This document shows positions 1 to 6,100 of a DNA stretch of 9,393 nucleotides, in pieces (the stretch's first letter is position 1; every line of letters begins with the position of its first letter). Under the pieces are notes generated by a model. It ran no database searches, had not been told where the DNA came from, and saw nothing but the letters and a program-made list of their open reading frames with translations. A program made the translations under genes and the position numbers. This DNA is from Deltaproteobacteria bacterium (GTDB taxonomy: Bacteria > Desulfobacterota > GWC2-55-46): NCBI GenBank assembly GCA_016182705.1, contig JACPGA010000001.1, forward strand, positions 1 through 9,393. Reading direction: 5' to 3'.

Positions 1-1042
1 GGCACAGGCCGGCGCAGGGGCCGCGGTCACACCCATAGCGCAGGAGCTGACAGGCGCGAAAATAAGCATAACGCCGTTCAAGGCCGCCAACTCGCTGATA
101 ATCATGGCCGACCCGGCTGACTACCAGAACCTGGTGCAGGTCATCGAGAGGCTCGACAGGCGGCCAAAACAGGTCTTTGTCGAGGCCATGATAACCGAGG
201 TCACGGTAGACAAGGCTTTGGAGCTCGGCACCAGGTTCAGGGTAGCGGCCGAACAGGACAACGCCCCTGTTGCCATAACCGGTGTCGGCACAATTGATTC
301 GACGGCGATACAGGGCATCCTGAACGGACTTGCCGGGCTTACCATAGGGGGACTCGGCAACCTCCTCACAGTGCCGATCACAAGGGCCGACGGCACCACC
401 TTCAACCTTACGGCCCCGGGGTTCGCCGTCCTTTTCTCTCTTTCCGAGTTCAAGGACATCGTGAACGTGCTCTCCACGCCGCACATACTCACGAGCGACA
501 ACCACGAAGCGGAGATAATGGTCGGCGAGAACGTCCCGTTCCTTTCCAGCTTCGAGCGTCAGTCTGGGACGGAAGGCCAGCCGGTAATACAATCGATAGA
601 GCGGCGGGACGTCGGCATAAGGCTCAGGATAAAGCCGAAGATAAGCGAAGGGGATTTCGTAAAGCTCGACATCTATCAGGAGATATCCGCCATATCGCCC
701 ACGAGGACCGGCGGGGCCGCGGACATCATAACTACAAAAAGGTCGGCCCAGACCAGCGTGGTCGTCAAGAACAACCAGACGGTCGTAATAGGCGGGCTCA
801 TCCAGAACAGGACCACTAACAATGTAACGAAGGTCCCGCTCCTGGGCGACATACCGCTCATCGGCTGGCTCTTCAAATCAAGCAGGGACCAGAACCAGAA
901 GACCAACCTTCTGGTATTCATAACGCCCTATATAGTCGAGGACTTCAAGGGCCTCGAAGACCTCAGGGAAAGAAAGAAGCTCGAGTTTAACAGATACGGG
1001 CCAAAGCAGCAAAGCAATGGAATGCCTTCAAGATTGCCCTGA
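1..1042 (+). CDS. gspD: Type II secretion system secretin GspD, C-terminal part (5' end outside window)
   Basis: Outer-membrane secretin, the gated channel through which a type II system releases folded proteins. The frame is open from base 2 with no stop, so the gene starts upstream; 346 residues are visible. The visible part begins at the end of the last N domain (ITPFKAANSLIIMAD, then the LDRRPKQVFVEAMITEV segment that leads into the barrel in GspD proteins). It continues through the secretin domain with its VPFLSSF and TSVVVKNNQTVVIGGL segments and the hallmark VPLLGDIPLIGWLF at 833-877, and ends in TNLLVFITPYIV. A short polar tail of about 30 residues follows, where pilotin-binding regions often lie. 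The gspE start is 23 bases downstream, indicating one operon. PilQ is the main alternative, but the N3-to-barrel junction and the gspE/gspF neighbours favour GspD. Confidence 0.93.
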   Translation, partial: AQAGAGAAVTPIAQELTGAKISITPFKAANSLIIMADPADYQNLVQVIERLDRRPKQVFVEAMITEVTVDKALELGTRFRVAAEQDNAPVAITGVGTIDSTAIQGILNGLAGLTIGGLGNLLTVPITRADGTTFNLTAPGFAVLFSLSEFKDIVNVLSTPHILTSDNHEAEIMVGENVPFLSSFERQSGTEGQPVIQSIERRDVGIRLRIKPKISEGDFVKLDIYQEISAISPTRTGGAADIITTKRSAQTSVVVKNNQTVVIGGLIQNRTTNNVTKVPLLGDIPLIGWLFKSSRDQNQKTNLLVFITPYIVEDFKGLEDLRERKKLEFNRYGPKQQSNGMPSRLP

Positions 1043-1065
1043 AGGCGAAGGGAGCCGCAACAGTA

Positions 1066-2484
1066 ATGGACAGCGAACTTTTCGAATTGATGCCGAAAGG
1101 CGGCATTCACAGGATAAAGGAAATAAAAGACGAGTACGTCGACCCGGCCATGCTGGAAAAGGTCAGCCTGAGTTATGTCAAAAAGAACATGGTCATGCCC
1201 CTGAAGGTGAAAGAAGGTCATCTGCTGGTGGCGCTGGCAGGCCCACGAGGCATATTCACGGTCAGCGAGATCGAGAGGCTCACAGGGTTTCCGGTTAAGC
1301 CGGTCTTCGCCGGCGAAAAGCAGATACTCGACGCTATAAACAGGTTCTATGACAGGCTCTCCGGGTCTGCCCAGGAAGTCATGGACGGCATGAGCGGAGA
1401 GAGCATCCAGTCCATAACCAACGAATGGGAAGAGCCGAAAGACCTTCTTGACCTCGCGGACGAAGCTCCCATCATAAGGCTTCTGAACTCGCTGCTTTTC
1501 AGGGCAGTCAAGGACAGGGCGAGCGATATACACATAGAGCCCTATGAAAAAGAAGTAGAGGTCAGGTACAGGATAGACGGCGTGCTCAAGGACGTGTATA
1601 TCAGGGTTTCCGTAATACCCACCTCGTACGGCGAAAGGATAGTGCTTCGCATACTCGACCGCAAATCCGACATAATAGGCCTGGACATGCTCGGCCTTAC
1701 CCCTACCCAGGTAAAAGCCCTCGAAGGGCTCCTCACCAGGAGCAGCGGGATAATCCTCGCGACAGGGCCTACCGGCTCAGGCAAGACAACGACCCTCTAC
1801 TCCGCCATCAACAGCATAAACTCGACGGTCAGGAACATAATAACTGTCGAAGACCCTGTCGAATACCAGCTGAAGGGCATAGGACAGGTGCACGTGAACC
1901 CGAAAATCGGGCTCACTTTCGCGCACGGGCTGCGCTCGATCCTCCGCCAGGACCCGGACGTCATAATGATAGGGGAGATAAGGGACTCTGAGACGGCAGA
2001 GATAGCCATACAGGCCTCCCTTACAGGCCATCTCGTGCTCTCCACGCTGCACACGAATGACACGGCCAGCGCCATAACCAGGCTCGTTGACATGGGCATA
2101 GAGCCGTTCCTCGTGGCCTCGTCCCTTTCAGGAGTGCTGGCTCAGAGGCTTATAAGGGTCTTGTGCCCTGCCTGCAAAAAGCCTTACGAGCCGACCACTG
2201 AAGAGACAAGGCTCTTCAAGACAAAGCCATCGATGCTCTACTCTGCCGCCGGGTGCGAGAAGTGTTTTTCAACCGGCTATTACGGCAGGCGCGGGATATT
2301 CGAATTCCTTGTGCCGGGCCAGGAGATGAGGCCCATGATCCTGAAGAACCAGGACGGGGACACGCTCAAGAGACACGCTGTCTCCAAGGGCATGCGCACG
2401 ATGATGGAAGACGGACTGGAAAAAGCGGCAGAAGGAATAACAAGCCTCGAAGAGGTGTTGAGGGTAACAAGGGACGAGGAGTAA
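1066..2484 (+). CDS. gspE: Type II secretion ATPase GspE
   Basis: Cytoplasmic hexameric ATPase that powers pseudopilus assembly. The protein has 472 residues, slightly short for GspE. Residues 1 to about 100 form the N-terminal domain (ending QILDAINRFY). The ASDIHIEP segment begins at residue 152. Walker A GPTGSGKT is at 234-241, the Asp box EDPVE at 262-266, Walker B DPDVIMIGEIRD at 296-307, and the His box spans TGH 320-322 and LHTND 328-332. Four cysteines, C367/C370 and C397/C400, form the CX2C-CX2C zinc module typical of GspE and PilB and absent from PilT. ATG 1066 is preceded by GGGAG at a normal distance. The gene sits between gspD and gspF, with only 10 bases before gspF. PilB is the alternative, but the GspD-type secretin upstream supports type II secretion. 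Confidence 0.94.
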   Translation: MDSELFELMPKGGIHRIKEIKDEYVDPAMLEKVSLSYVKKNMVMPLKVKEGHLLVALAGPRGIFTVSEIERLTGFPVKPVFAGEKQILDAINRFYDRLSGSAQEVMDGMSGESIQSITNEWEEPKDLLDLADEAPIIRLLNSLLFRAVKDRASDIHIEPYEKEVEVRYRIDGVLKDVYIRVSVIPTSYGERIVLRILDRKSDIIGLDMLGLTPTQVKALEGLLTRSSGIILATGPTGSGKTTTLYSAINSINSTVRNIITVEDPVEYQLKGIGQVHVNPKIGLTFAHGLRSILRQDPDVIMIGEIRDSETAEIAIQASLTGHLVLSTLHTNDTASAITRLVDMGIEPFLVASSLSGVLAQRLIRVLCPACKKPYEPTTEETRLFKTKPSMLYSAAGCEKCFSTGYYGRRGIFEFLVPGQEMRPMILKNQDGDTLKRHAVSKGMRTMMEDGLEKAAEGITSLEEVLRVTRDEE

Positions 2485-2494
2485 TAAAAGCCGT

Positions 2495-3697
2495 ATGCCT
2501 ACATTCATTTACAAGGCTTATAACCGGGGCGGAGGCCAGGTGGCCGGCAGCATCGAAGCCGCGGGTCCAAAGGAAGCAGCCCAGGCGTTAAAGAACACCG
2601 GGCTTTACCCGACCGAGGTCAAGGAAGCAGGCAAGGCAGGCGGACATGCCCTTTTCAGCCAGCGCGTAAGCCCCTCGGCTCTCGCGTCGGCGGCAAGACA
2701 GCTCGCTACTCTCATCTCCTCCGGCACATCCATCTCCGAAGCCCTCGAGGTGCTCGCCGACAATACCGATAACCCGAAGCTCCGCTCCATTCTCCTTGAA
2801 ACGAGAGACAGCGTCCTGGGCGGCAGCTCGTTTTCAAAAGCGCTCGAAAAAAACCCGGAGGTCTTCTCGCCTCTTTTCAGAGGGCTCGTGCAGGCGGCCG
2901 AGGCAAGCGGCTCGCTCGACCAGGTCCTTCCCAGGCTCGCCGATTACCTTGAGAAGAGGGCCCGCATCCGCTCGGAGGTAAGGGCCGCCCTCACCTACCC
3001 GGCGCTCATGACCATAGTAGGCGCGGCTGTCCTCGGGTTCCTGTTCGTTTTCGTCATACCGAAAATATCACGCATATTCGAAGACACCGGCACGCGCCTG
3101 CCTTTCATCACCATTGTGCTCCTGTGGATAACGGGCATCGTCCGCTCGTACTGGCCAGCACTTCTGGGCTTATCCGGTGGGGCGTTCTGGTTCATACGGC
3201 GCAGCTCCAGAAGCGAGCGCGCAAGGGAACTCAAAGACAGGCTGCTCCTGAAGCTCCCCTGGTTCGGCCCTATCGTGCTGAGCTTCCACATGGCGAACCT
3301 CACAAGGACGCTCGGCACTCTGCTGAAAGGCGGCGTGCAGATGCTCAAGGCTCTCGAGATATGCGCTGAGGCGCTCGACAACAAAGTCTTTAACAATGTG
3401 CTTGAGACAGCCGCGAAAGACTGCACCGAAGGCAGCTCACTGTCTACAAGCCTCAAGAAATCCGCGCTGGTCCCTCCGCTTGTCTGCCACATGATAAGCG
3501 TCGGCGAAAGGAGCGGCAACCTTGATGAGATGCTCCTGAAGACCGCAGAATCATATGACGCCGCTTTCGAGGACGGCGTAAAGCGCTCTCTGAGCCTCCT
3601 TGAGCCGGTGCTCATACTCGCGATGGGCCTCGTAGTGGGCTTCATCGTGCTCGCCATGCTTCTTCCCATATTCGAGCTGAACCAGACAATCCGCTAA
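2495..3697 (+). CDS. gspF: Type II secretion inner-membrane platform protein GspF
   Basis: Polytopic inner-membrane protein that couples the GspE ATPase to pseudopilus growth. At 400 residues it is the usual family length. It begins with the MPTFIYKAYNRGGGQVAGSIEA strand region typical of GspF. Two cytoplasmic helical T2SSF repeats follow: the first (about 65-165) with the ISSGTSISEALE and FRGLVQAAEASGSL motifs, the second (about 265-365) with LLKGGVQMLKALE and ISVGERSGNLDEML. Membrane segments lie near residues 170-192, 204-235 and 368-391, and the protein ends ELNQTIR. ATG 2495 follows the gspE stop closely; the GAGGAG at 2476-2481 lies in the last codons of gspE, so translation may be coupled. 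No pseudopilin gene follows, which is unusual for the common gspC-D-E-F-G order. Confidence 0.94.
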   Translation: MPTFIYKAYNRGGGQVAGSIEAAGPKEAAQALKNTGLYPTEVKEAGKAGGHALFSQRVSPSALASAARQLATLISSGTSISEALEVLADNTDNPKLRSILLETRDSVLGGSSFSKALEKNPEVFSPLFRGLVQAAEASGSLDQVLPRLADYLEKRARIRSEVRAALTYPALMTIVGAAVLGFLFVFVIPKISRIFEDTGTRLPFITIVLLWITGIVRSYWPALLGLSGGAFWFIRRSSRSERARELKDRLLLKLPWFGPIVLSFHMANLTRTLGTLLKGGVQMLKALEICAEALDNKVFNNVLETAAKDCTEGSSLSTSLKKSALVPPLVCHMISVGERSGNLDEMLLKTAESYDAAFEDGVKRSLSLLEPVLILAMGLVVGFIVLAMLLPIFELNQTIR

Positions 3698-3788
3698 CAA
3701 GCAAGCCTGTTTTTTTCCTGCCGCCGCATACCCGCAGCCGGGATTAATACCTCCGTATCATTCCTTTCATCCCAAAAGCCGTATCCGA

Positions 3789-3817
3789 CGGTATTAGCCA
3801 AAATACTACCGCTTTTT
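3789..3817 (+). terminator. Candidate intrinsic terminator (or operator) after gspDEF
   Basis: Two 8-base arms, CGGTATTA (3789-3796) and TACTACCG (3804-3811), pair with one mismatch around a 7-base loop, and CTTTTT follows directly (3812-3817). This is the layout of a Rho-independent terminator and would end the gspDEF transcript about 90 bases after the gspF stop. The stem is only moderately GC-rich, so the terminator would be weak. The same half-site, TAATACC, occurs again at 3745-3751, so the arms could instead be a repressor or activator site for the downstream operon. Confidence 0.42.
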
Positions 3818-3836
3818 ATTCAAATGGTGGATTGAA

Positions 3837-3854
3837 TTGGCACAATGCTCGGCT
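3837..3854 (+). promoter_or_regulatory. Possible sigma-54-type promoter for the polysaccharide operon
   Basis: TTGGCAC at 3837-3843 is a strong match to the -24 box of sigma-54 promoters (TGGCAC). The matching -12 position reads TCGG, and a GC dinucleotide lies one base too far downstream, so only half of the element is convincing. Its place about 75-90 bases before the first gene fits a promoter. Exopolysaccharide loci in several proteobacteria are controlled by sigma-54 and enhancer-binding regulators, which makes it plausible but not shown. Confidence 0.22.
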
Positions 3855-3918
3855 ATCCTCTTCTTGTACGCGTCATCTGGAAAATCATTTAACAGGGCCG
3901 GATAACTTTTTTCAATAC

Positions 3919-3924
3919 GGGGGA
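3919..3924 (+). promoter_or_regulatory. Ribosome-binding site that decides the PilZ gene start
   Basis: The purine tract GGGGGA ends four bases before ATG 3929. An in-frame TTG at 3926 would leave only one base of spacing, so ATG 3929 is the better start. Confidence 0.6.
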
Positions 3925-3928
3925 TTTG

Positions 3929-4276
3929 ATGAGCCTCAGGATCTGCCCGGAATGCTCAAAGGCGTTTTTCATGTCTCTTCTGGACAGCAATGCCAGATGC
4001 CTCCATTGCGGAGTCTTCCTTGCTGACAGGCGGAGCTTGAAAAGGGAGCGCAAGGTGTGCCCCGTTACTTTTTCCATCAAGGGGTCCGTCCTCAGGGCAA
4101 AGACAACTGATTTTTCCGGGCGCGGCGCCGGGATAATATTCGTCGGAAGGAATGTTGATAAAGGCACGGTCATCGACATCACCATCAGCGAGCTGATGAT
4201 CAAACGGCCCGCGAGGATGGTCTGGGCGAAACAGGGCTCGGGCTCGATAATATCGGCAGGAATAGAGATCCTGTAA
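3929..4276 (+). CDS. Zinc-ribbon/PilZ domain protein, probable c-di-GMP receptor
   Basis: Small protein of 115 residues. Residues 6-27 hold CPEC and CLHC, two CX2C knuckles (C6/C9 and C24/C27) that look like a zinc ribbon. A PilZ-like domain follows directly. The c-di-GMP binding signature is present in both parts: R35xxxR39 (RSLKR) in the N-terminal arm, and D61-F-S63-G-R-G66, matching [D/N]xSxxG, at the start of the barrel. The rest (GTVIDITIS, RMVWAKQGS, SAGIEIL) follows the usual beta-barrel pattern of PilZ. No signal peptide or membrane segment is seen, so it should be cytoplasmic. It is the first gene of the polysaccharide block, 37 bases before the export gene. Inference: it senses c-di-GMP and controls export or synthesis by protein contact. 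The zinc ribbon could be a partner-binding or nucleic-acid-binding module. Confidence 0.82.
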   Translation: MSLRICPECSKAFFMSLLDSNARCLHCGVFLADRRSLKRERKVCPVTFSIKGSVLRAKTTDFSGRGAGIIFVGRNVDKGTVIDITISELMIKRPARMVWAKQGSGSIISAGIEIL

Positions 4277-4280
4277 ACAG

Positions 4281-4297
4281 GCGGCCACACGGGCCGC
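4281..4297 (+). promoter_or_regulatory. GC-rich hairpin directly abutting a Shine-Dalgarno sequence
   Basis: GCGGCC (4281-4286) and GGCCGC (4292-4297) form a perfect 6-pair stem with a 5-base loop. The strong ribosome-binding sequence GAGGAGG begins at the very next base (4298-4304), nine bases before ATG 4314. There is no T tract, so it is not an intrinsic terminator. It may protect the 3' end of the PilZ message, or adjust access to the ribosome site of the export gene. Confidence 0.5.
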
Positions 4298-4313
4298 GAG
4301 GAGGATTCAAGGG

Positions 4314-4949
4314 ATGAAATCAACCGTACTAAGAAATATTTTAACAATCGCAGCAGCCGTGCTCTTCGTGTTTTCGGCACATCTGCACACGGCAGGGGCA
4401 GCTGAAAAAGCTGCGAAAACCACGAAAGATACAAAAGCGGCCGCGAAGGCGGTGGCGCAGCACCCGGATTATGTCATAGGCATCGAGGACGTAATAGAGA
4501 TATCGGTCTGGAAAAACCCGGACCTGTCGAAGACCGTGATGGTCCGCCCCGACGGGATGATATCCCTGCCCCTGGTCGGTGAGCTGAAAGCGGCAGGCTT
4601 GACCCCAGAGCAGCTCAGGGACGCTTTGAACGTGGCGCTGCAGGAATACCAGGAAACAGTCGTGACTTCGGTAATAGTGCAGGAAGTCAACAGCTACCGC
4701 ATCTTCATCCTTGGAGAGGTCATGAGCCCCGGCACGTATACGATGACCAGGAGGATGTCTGTCATCCAGGCGATAGCGCTCGCCGGCGGTTTCAACCCGT
4801 TCGCCTCAAGAAAAATAGTCCTGGTGCGCGAGAACGGCAACAGCATGGCCGAGAAAATTGAAATCCGCTTCGACGATATTATCGACACTGACGCAAGGCG
4901 CGACAAGAACCTCATCCTGAAGCCCGGAGACACAGTCTTTGTACAATAG
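4314..4949 (+). CDS. Short periplasmic polysaccharide export protein (OPX/Wza family)
   Basis: Exopolysaccharide export protein of 211 residues. A signal peptide covers residues 1-29 (hydrophobic LTIAAAVLFVFSAHL, likely cleavage after AGA). There is no lipobox, and the protein has no cysteine at all, so it should be a soluble periplasmic protein rather than a lipoprotein like Wza. A Lys/Ala-rich linker (30-49) precedes the Poly_export domain (about 51-124: DYVIGIEDVIEISVWKNPDL, VRPDGMISLPLVG, LTPEQL). One SLBB domain follows (about 128-180: RIFILGEVMSPGTYTM, SVIQAIALAGGFNPFA), and the protein ends LILKPGDTVFVQ. It is far shorter than Wza (about 380 residues) and lacks Wza's later SLBB domain and C-terminal membrane helix. 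Short OPX proteins of this sort are known to depend on a separate beta-barrel porin, and such a gene overlaps this one. GAGGAGG nine bases upstream supports the start. Confidence 0.9.
   Translation: MKSTVLRNILTIAAAVLFVFSAHLHTAGAAEKAAKTTKDTKAAAKAVAQHPDYVIGIEDVIEISVWKNPDLSKTVMVRPDGMISLPLVGELKAAGLTPEQLRDALNVALQEYQETVVTSVIVQEVNSYRIFILGEVMSPGTYTMTRRMSVIQAIALAGGFNPFASRKIVLVRENGNSMAEKIEIRFDDIIDTDARRDKNLILKPGDTVFVQ
4926..4929 (+). promoter_or_regulatory. Ribosome-binding site inside the export gene that decides a TTG start
   Basis: GGAG lies nine bases before TTG 4939, within the last codons of the export gene. The frame has a stop at 4918-4920 and no ATG or GTG between it and the signal peptide, so TTG is the only start that yields a complete signal sequence. 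Confidence 0.6.
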
Positions 4950-6096
4950 ACAGCGTTCCATAAAAACCGCTGCGGCGCTCGCGGCCCTCCTGATGTTGCC
5001 AGGCCTCTCTGAGGCCAGGGACAACAACACGGTGACCCCGACAGTGACCATGGACGCGCGCTACGACTCCAACGTCAGGTTCAGGAACGCGAATGAAAAC
5101 AGCAACAGCGACTTCGTGGCCTCCGTAAGCCCTGCCGTAACGTTCACAAGAAGGGGCATGCATTACGGGGTCCGCGGTTTCTACAGCCTTACGGCGGACT
5201 ACCATACTGACAACACGGACCTCAACACACTGTCGCACAGCGCCGGATTGAACTTTGACGCGGAACTGTCCCGGAAGTGGCGATTCGGAATCGGCGACAG
5301 GGTTGATTATTTTCAGGACTCCCTGAGGGCAATCGGAGAAGGCATTCTCGTCACGCGCACCGACATACTTTCCAATACGGCCTACGCGAGCGTGAGCCGT
5401 CAGATGTCCGCCAACACGGACGTCTCGCTCACGGCGAAGGACAGGATACAGGAGTTCGACGACCCTCAGCTCGTGGACAGCAGGACAGATACCGGGACAC
5501 TAAGCGCGACTCACAGGTACAGCCAGACAGGGACAGCGAACGCCAGTTATTCCTACTCTGTCTATGATTTCGACACTTCGGGCAGCCAGATAAAATCGCA
5601 CGGGATCGAGGTAGGGTTCAAGGAGGCAGTCTCATCGAGCATGAACCTTGAACTCGGCGGCGGGGTTGAATACGCGAACTATACCGCTGGCGGAAACGAC
5701 GTTTTTTTGACAGGGAACGTCTCAATCGAAAAGGCCCTGAAAGACTCGCTGATGACGCTCATGTACGAGAGGGCCATGACAACGCCCACGGGCCTTACGG
5801 ATGAGATAAGCATAAGGGACTCGGTTTCGTTTATCTGGGACTTCACGGTCAGAAGGGATATTTCAGCGTCATTTTTCACCGCCCTTGCCAGGAACAGAAG
5901 CGAGCCGTCCGGAAGAGTCGGCGTCAACTCGGTCATAGCCGAGGTCTCAGGCAACTGGCAGCCCAACAAGTGGCTTATCCTGGGCGCCGGCCTCTCCCAC
6001 TATCAGCAGTGGCCGGAAGATACTTTTGACATCGGGCTCAAGAGGAACAAGGTATTCATAAACGCAACACTAATCTCAGATGCGTGGAGGTTCTGA
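4939..6096 (+). CDS. Outer-membrane beta-barrel protein, exopolysaccharide-associated porin (BBP2-like)
   Basis: Protein of 385 residues with a clear signal peptide: basic start YNRQRSIK, hydrophobic AAALAALLMLP, likely cleavage after SEA at residue 26. The mature part is a series of alternating polar/hydrophobic strands with short turns. It opens with TPTVTMDARYDSNVRF and a SVSPAVTFTRRG strand, resembling the putative beta-barrel porin 2 family often found in exopolysaccharide loci. The last residues, INATLISDAWRF, end in phenylalanine as expected of a BAM recognition signal. The start is TTG 4939, overlapping the export gene by 11 bases, which suggests coupled translation. Inference: it forms the outer-membrane pore for the polymer and pairs with the short OPX protein upstream. 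Family assignment is from pattern recognition only; barrel structure is more certain than substrate. Confidence 0.82.
   Translation: MYNRQRSIKTAAALAALLMLPGLSEARDNNTVTPTVTMDARYDSNVRFRNANENSNSDFVASVSPAVTFTRRGMHYGVRGFYSLTADYHTDNTDLNTLSHSAGLNFDAELSRKWRFGIGDRVDYFQDSLRAIGEGILVTRTDILSNTAYASVSRQMSANTDVSLTAKDRIQEFDDPQLVDSRTDTGTLSATHRYSQTGTANASYSYSVYDFDTSGSQIKSHGIEVGFKEAVSSSMNLELGGGVEYANYTAGGNDVFLTGNVSIEKALKDSLMTLMYERAMTTPTGLTDEISIRDSVSFIWDFTVRRDISASFFTALARNRSEPSGRVGVNSVIAEVSGNWQPNKWLILGAGLSHYQQWPEDTFDIGLKRNKVFINATLISDAWRF
6086..6090 (+). promoter_or_regulatory. Ribosome-binding site that places the chain-length gene start at 6101
   Basis: GGAGG lies in the last codons of the barrel gene, ten bases before ATG 6101. 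An in-frame ATG at 6080 would lie upstream of this sequence and would add seven residues, so 6101 is preferred. Confidence 0.65.
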
Positions 6097-6100
6097 GTCC

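Larger units (their letters stand above)
3698..3928. other. Non-coding gap between the secretion and polysaccharide gene blocks
   Basis: These 231 bases lie between the gspF stop and the PilZ gene start and are the only sizeable non-coding stretch in the window. They are visibly more AT-rich than the genes on either side. A run of seven T at 3710-3716 follows the gspF stop, but only a four-pair stem (AACA/TGTT) precedes it. Further on are a better hairpin plus T tract (3789-3817) and a possible sigma-54-like element (3837-3854), listed separately. No tRNA, known riboswitch core or convincing small gene was seen. One open frame from about 3832 runs into the PilZ gene in another phase and has no ribosome-binding site. 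Confidence 0.7.

Noticed and set aside
928..1533. Open frame of 201 residues on the minus strand across the gspD/gspE junction
   Set aside because: It is antisense to two conserved genes, has no recognisable domain, and its composition fits a shadow frame.
2995..3669. Open frame of 224 residues on the minus strand inside gspF
   Set aside because: It lies wholly antisense to a well-supported gspF, has a Ser/Arg/Met-rich composition without recognisable domains, and follows from the codon habits of the real gene.
3696..3716. T-rich stretch just after the gspF stop as an intrinsic terminator
   Set aside because: Only a four-pair AACA/TGTT stem precedes the seven T residues; the hairpin at 3789-3811 is much better.
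3698..3928. c-di-GMP riboswitch upstream of the PilZ gene
   Set aside because: I looked for the conserved GEMM core sequences and did not see them; the region has only short hairpins.
3832..4026. Open frame of 64 residues upstream of and overlapping the PilZ gene
   Set aside because: It has no ribosome site, runs out of phase into the PilZ gene, and shows no domain.
3889..4434. Minus-strand open frame of 181 residues over the PilZ gene and the export gene start
   Set aside because: It is antisense to both genes, whose domains are clear, and carries no motif of its own.
6080..6100. Earlier ATG start for the chain-length gene
   Set aside because: It lies upstream of the GGAGG ribosome site and would deepen the overlap with the barrel gene; ATG 6101 has proper spacing.
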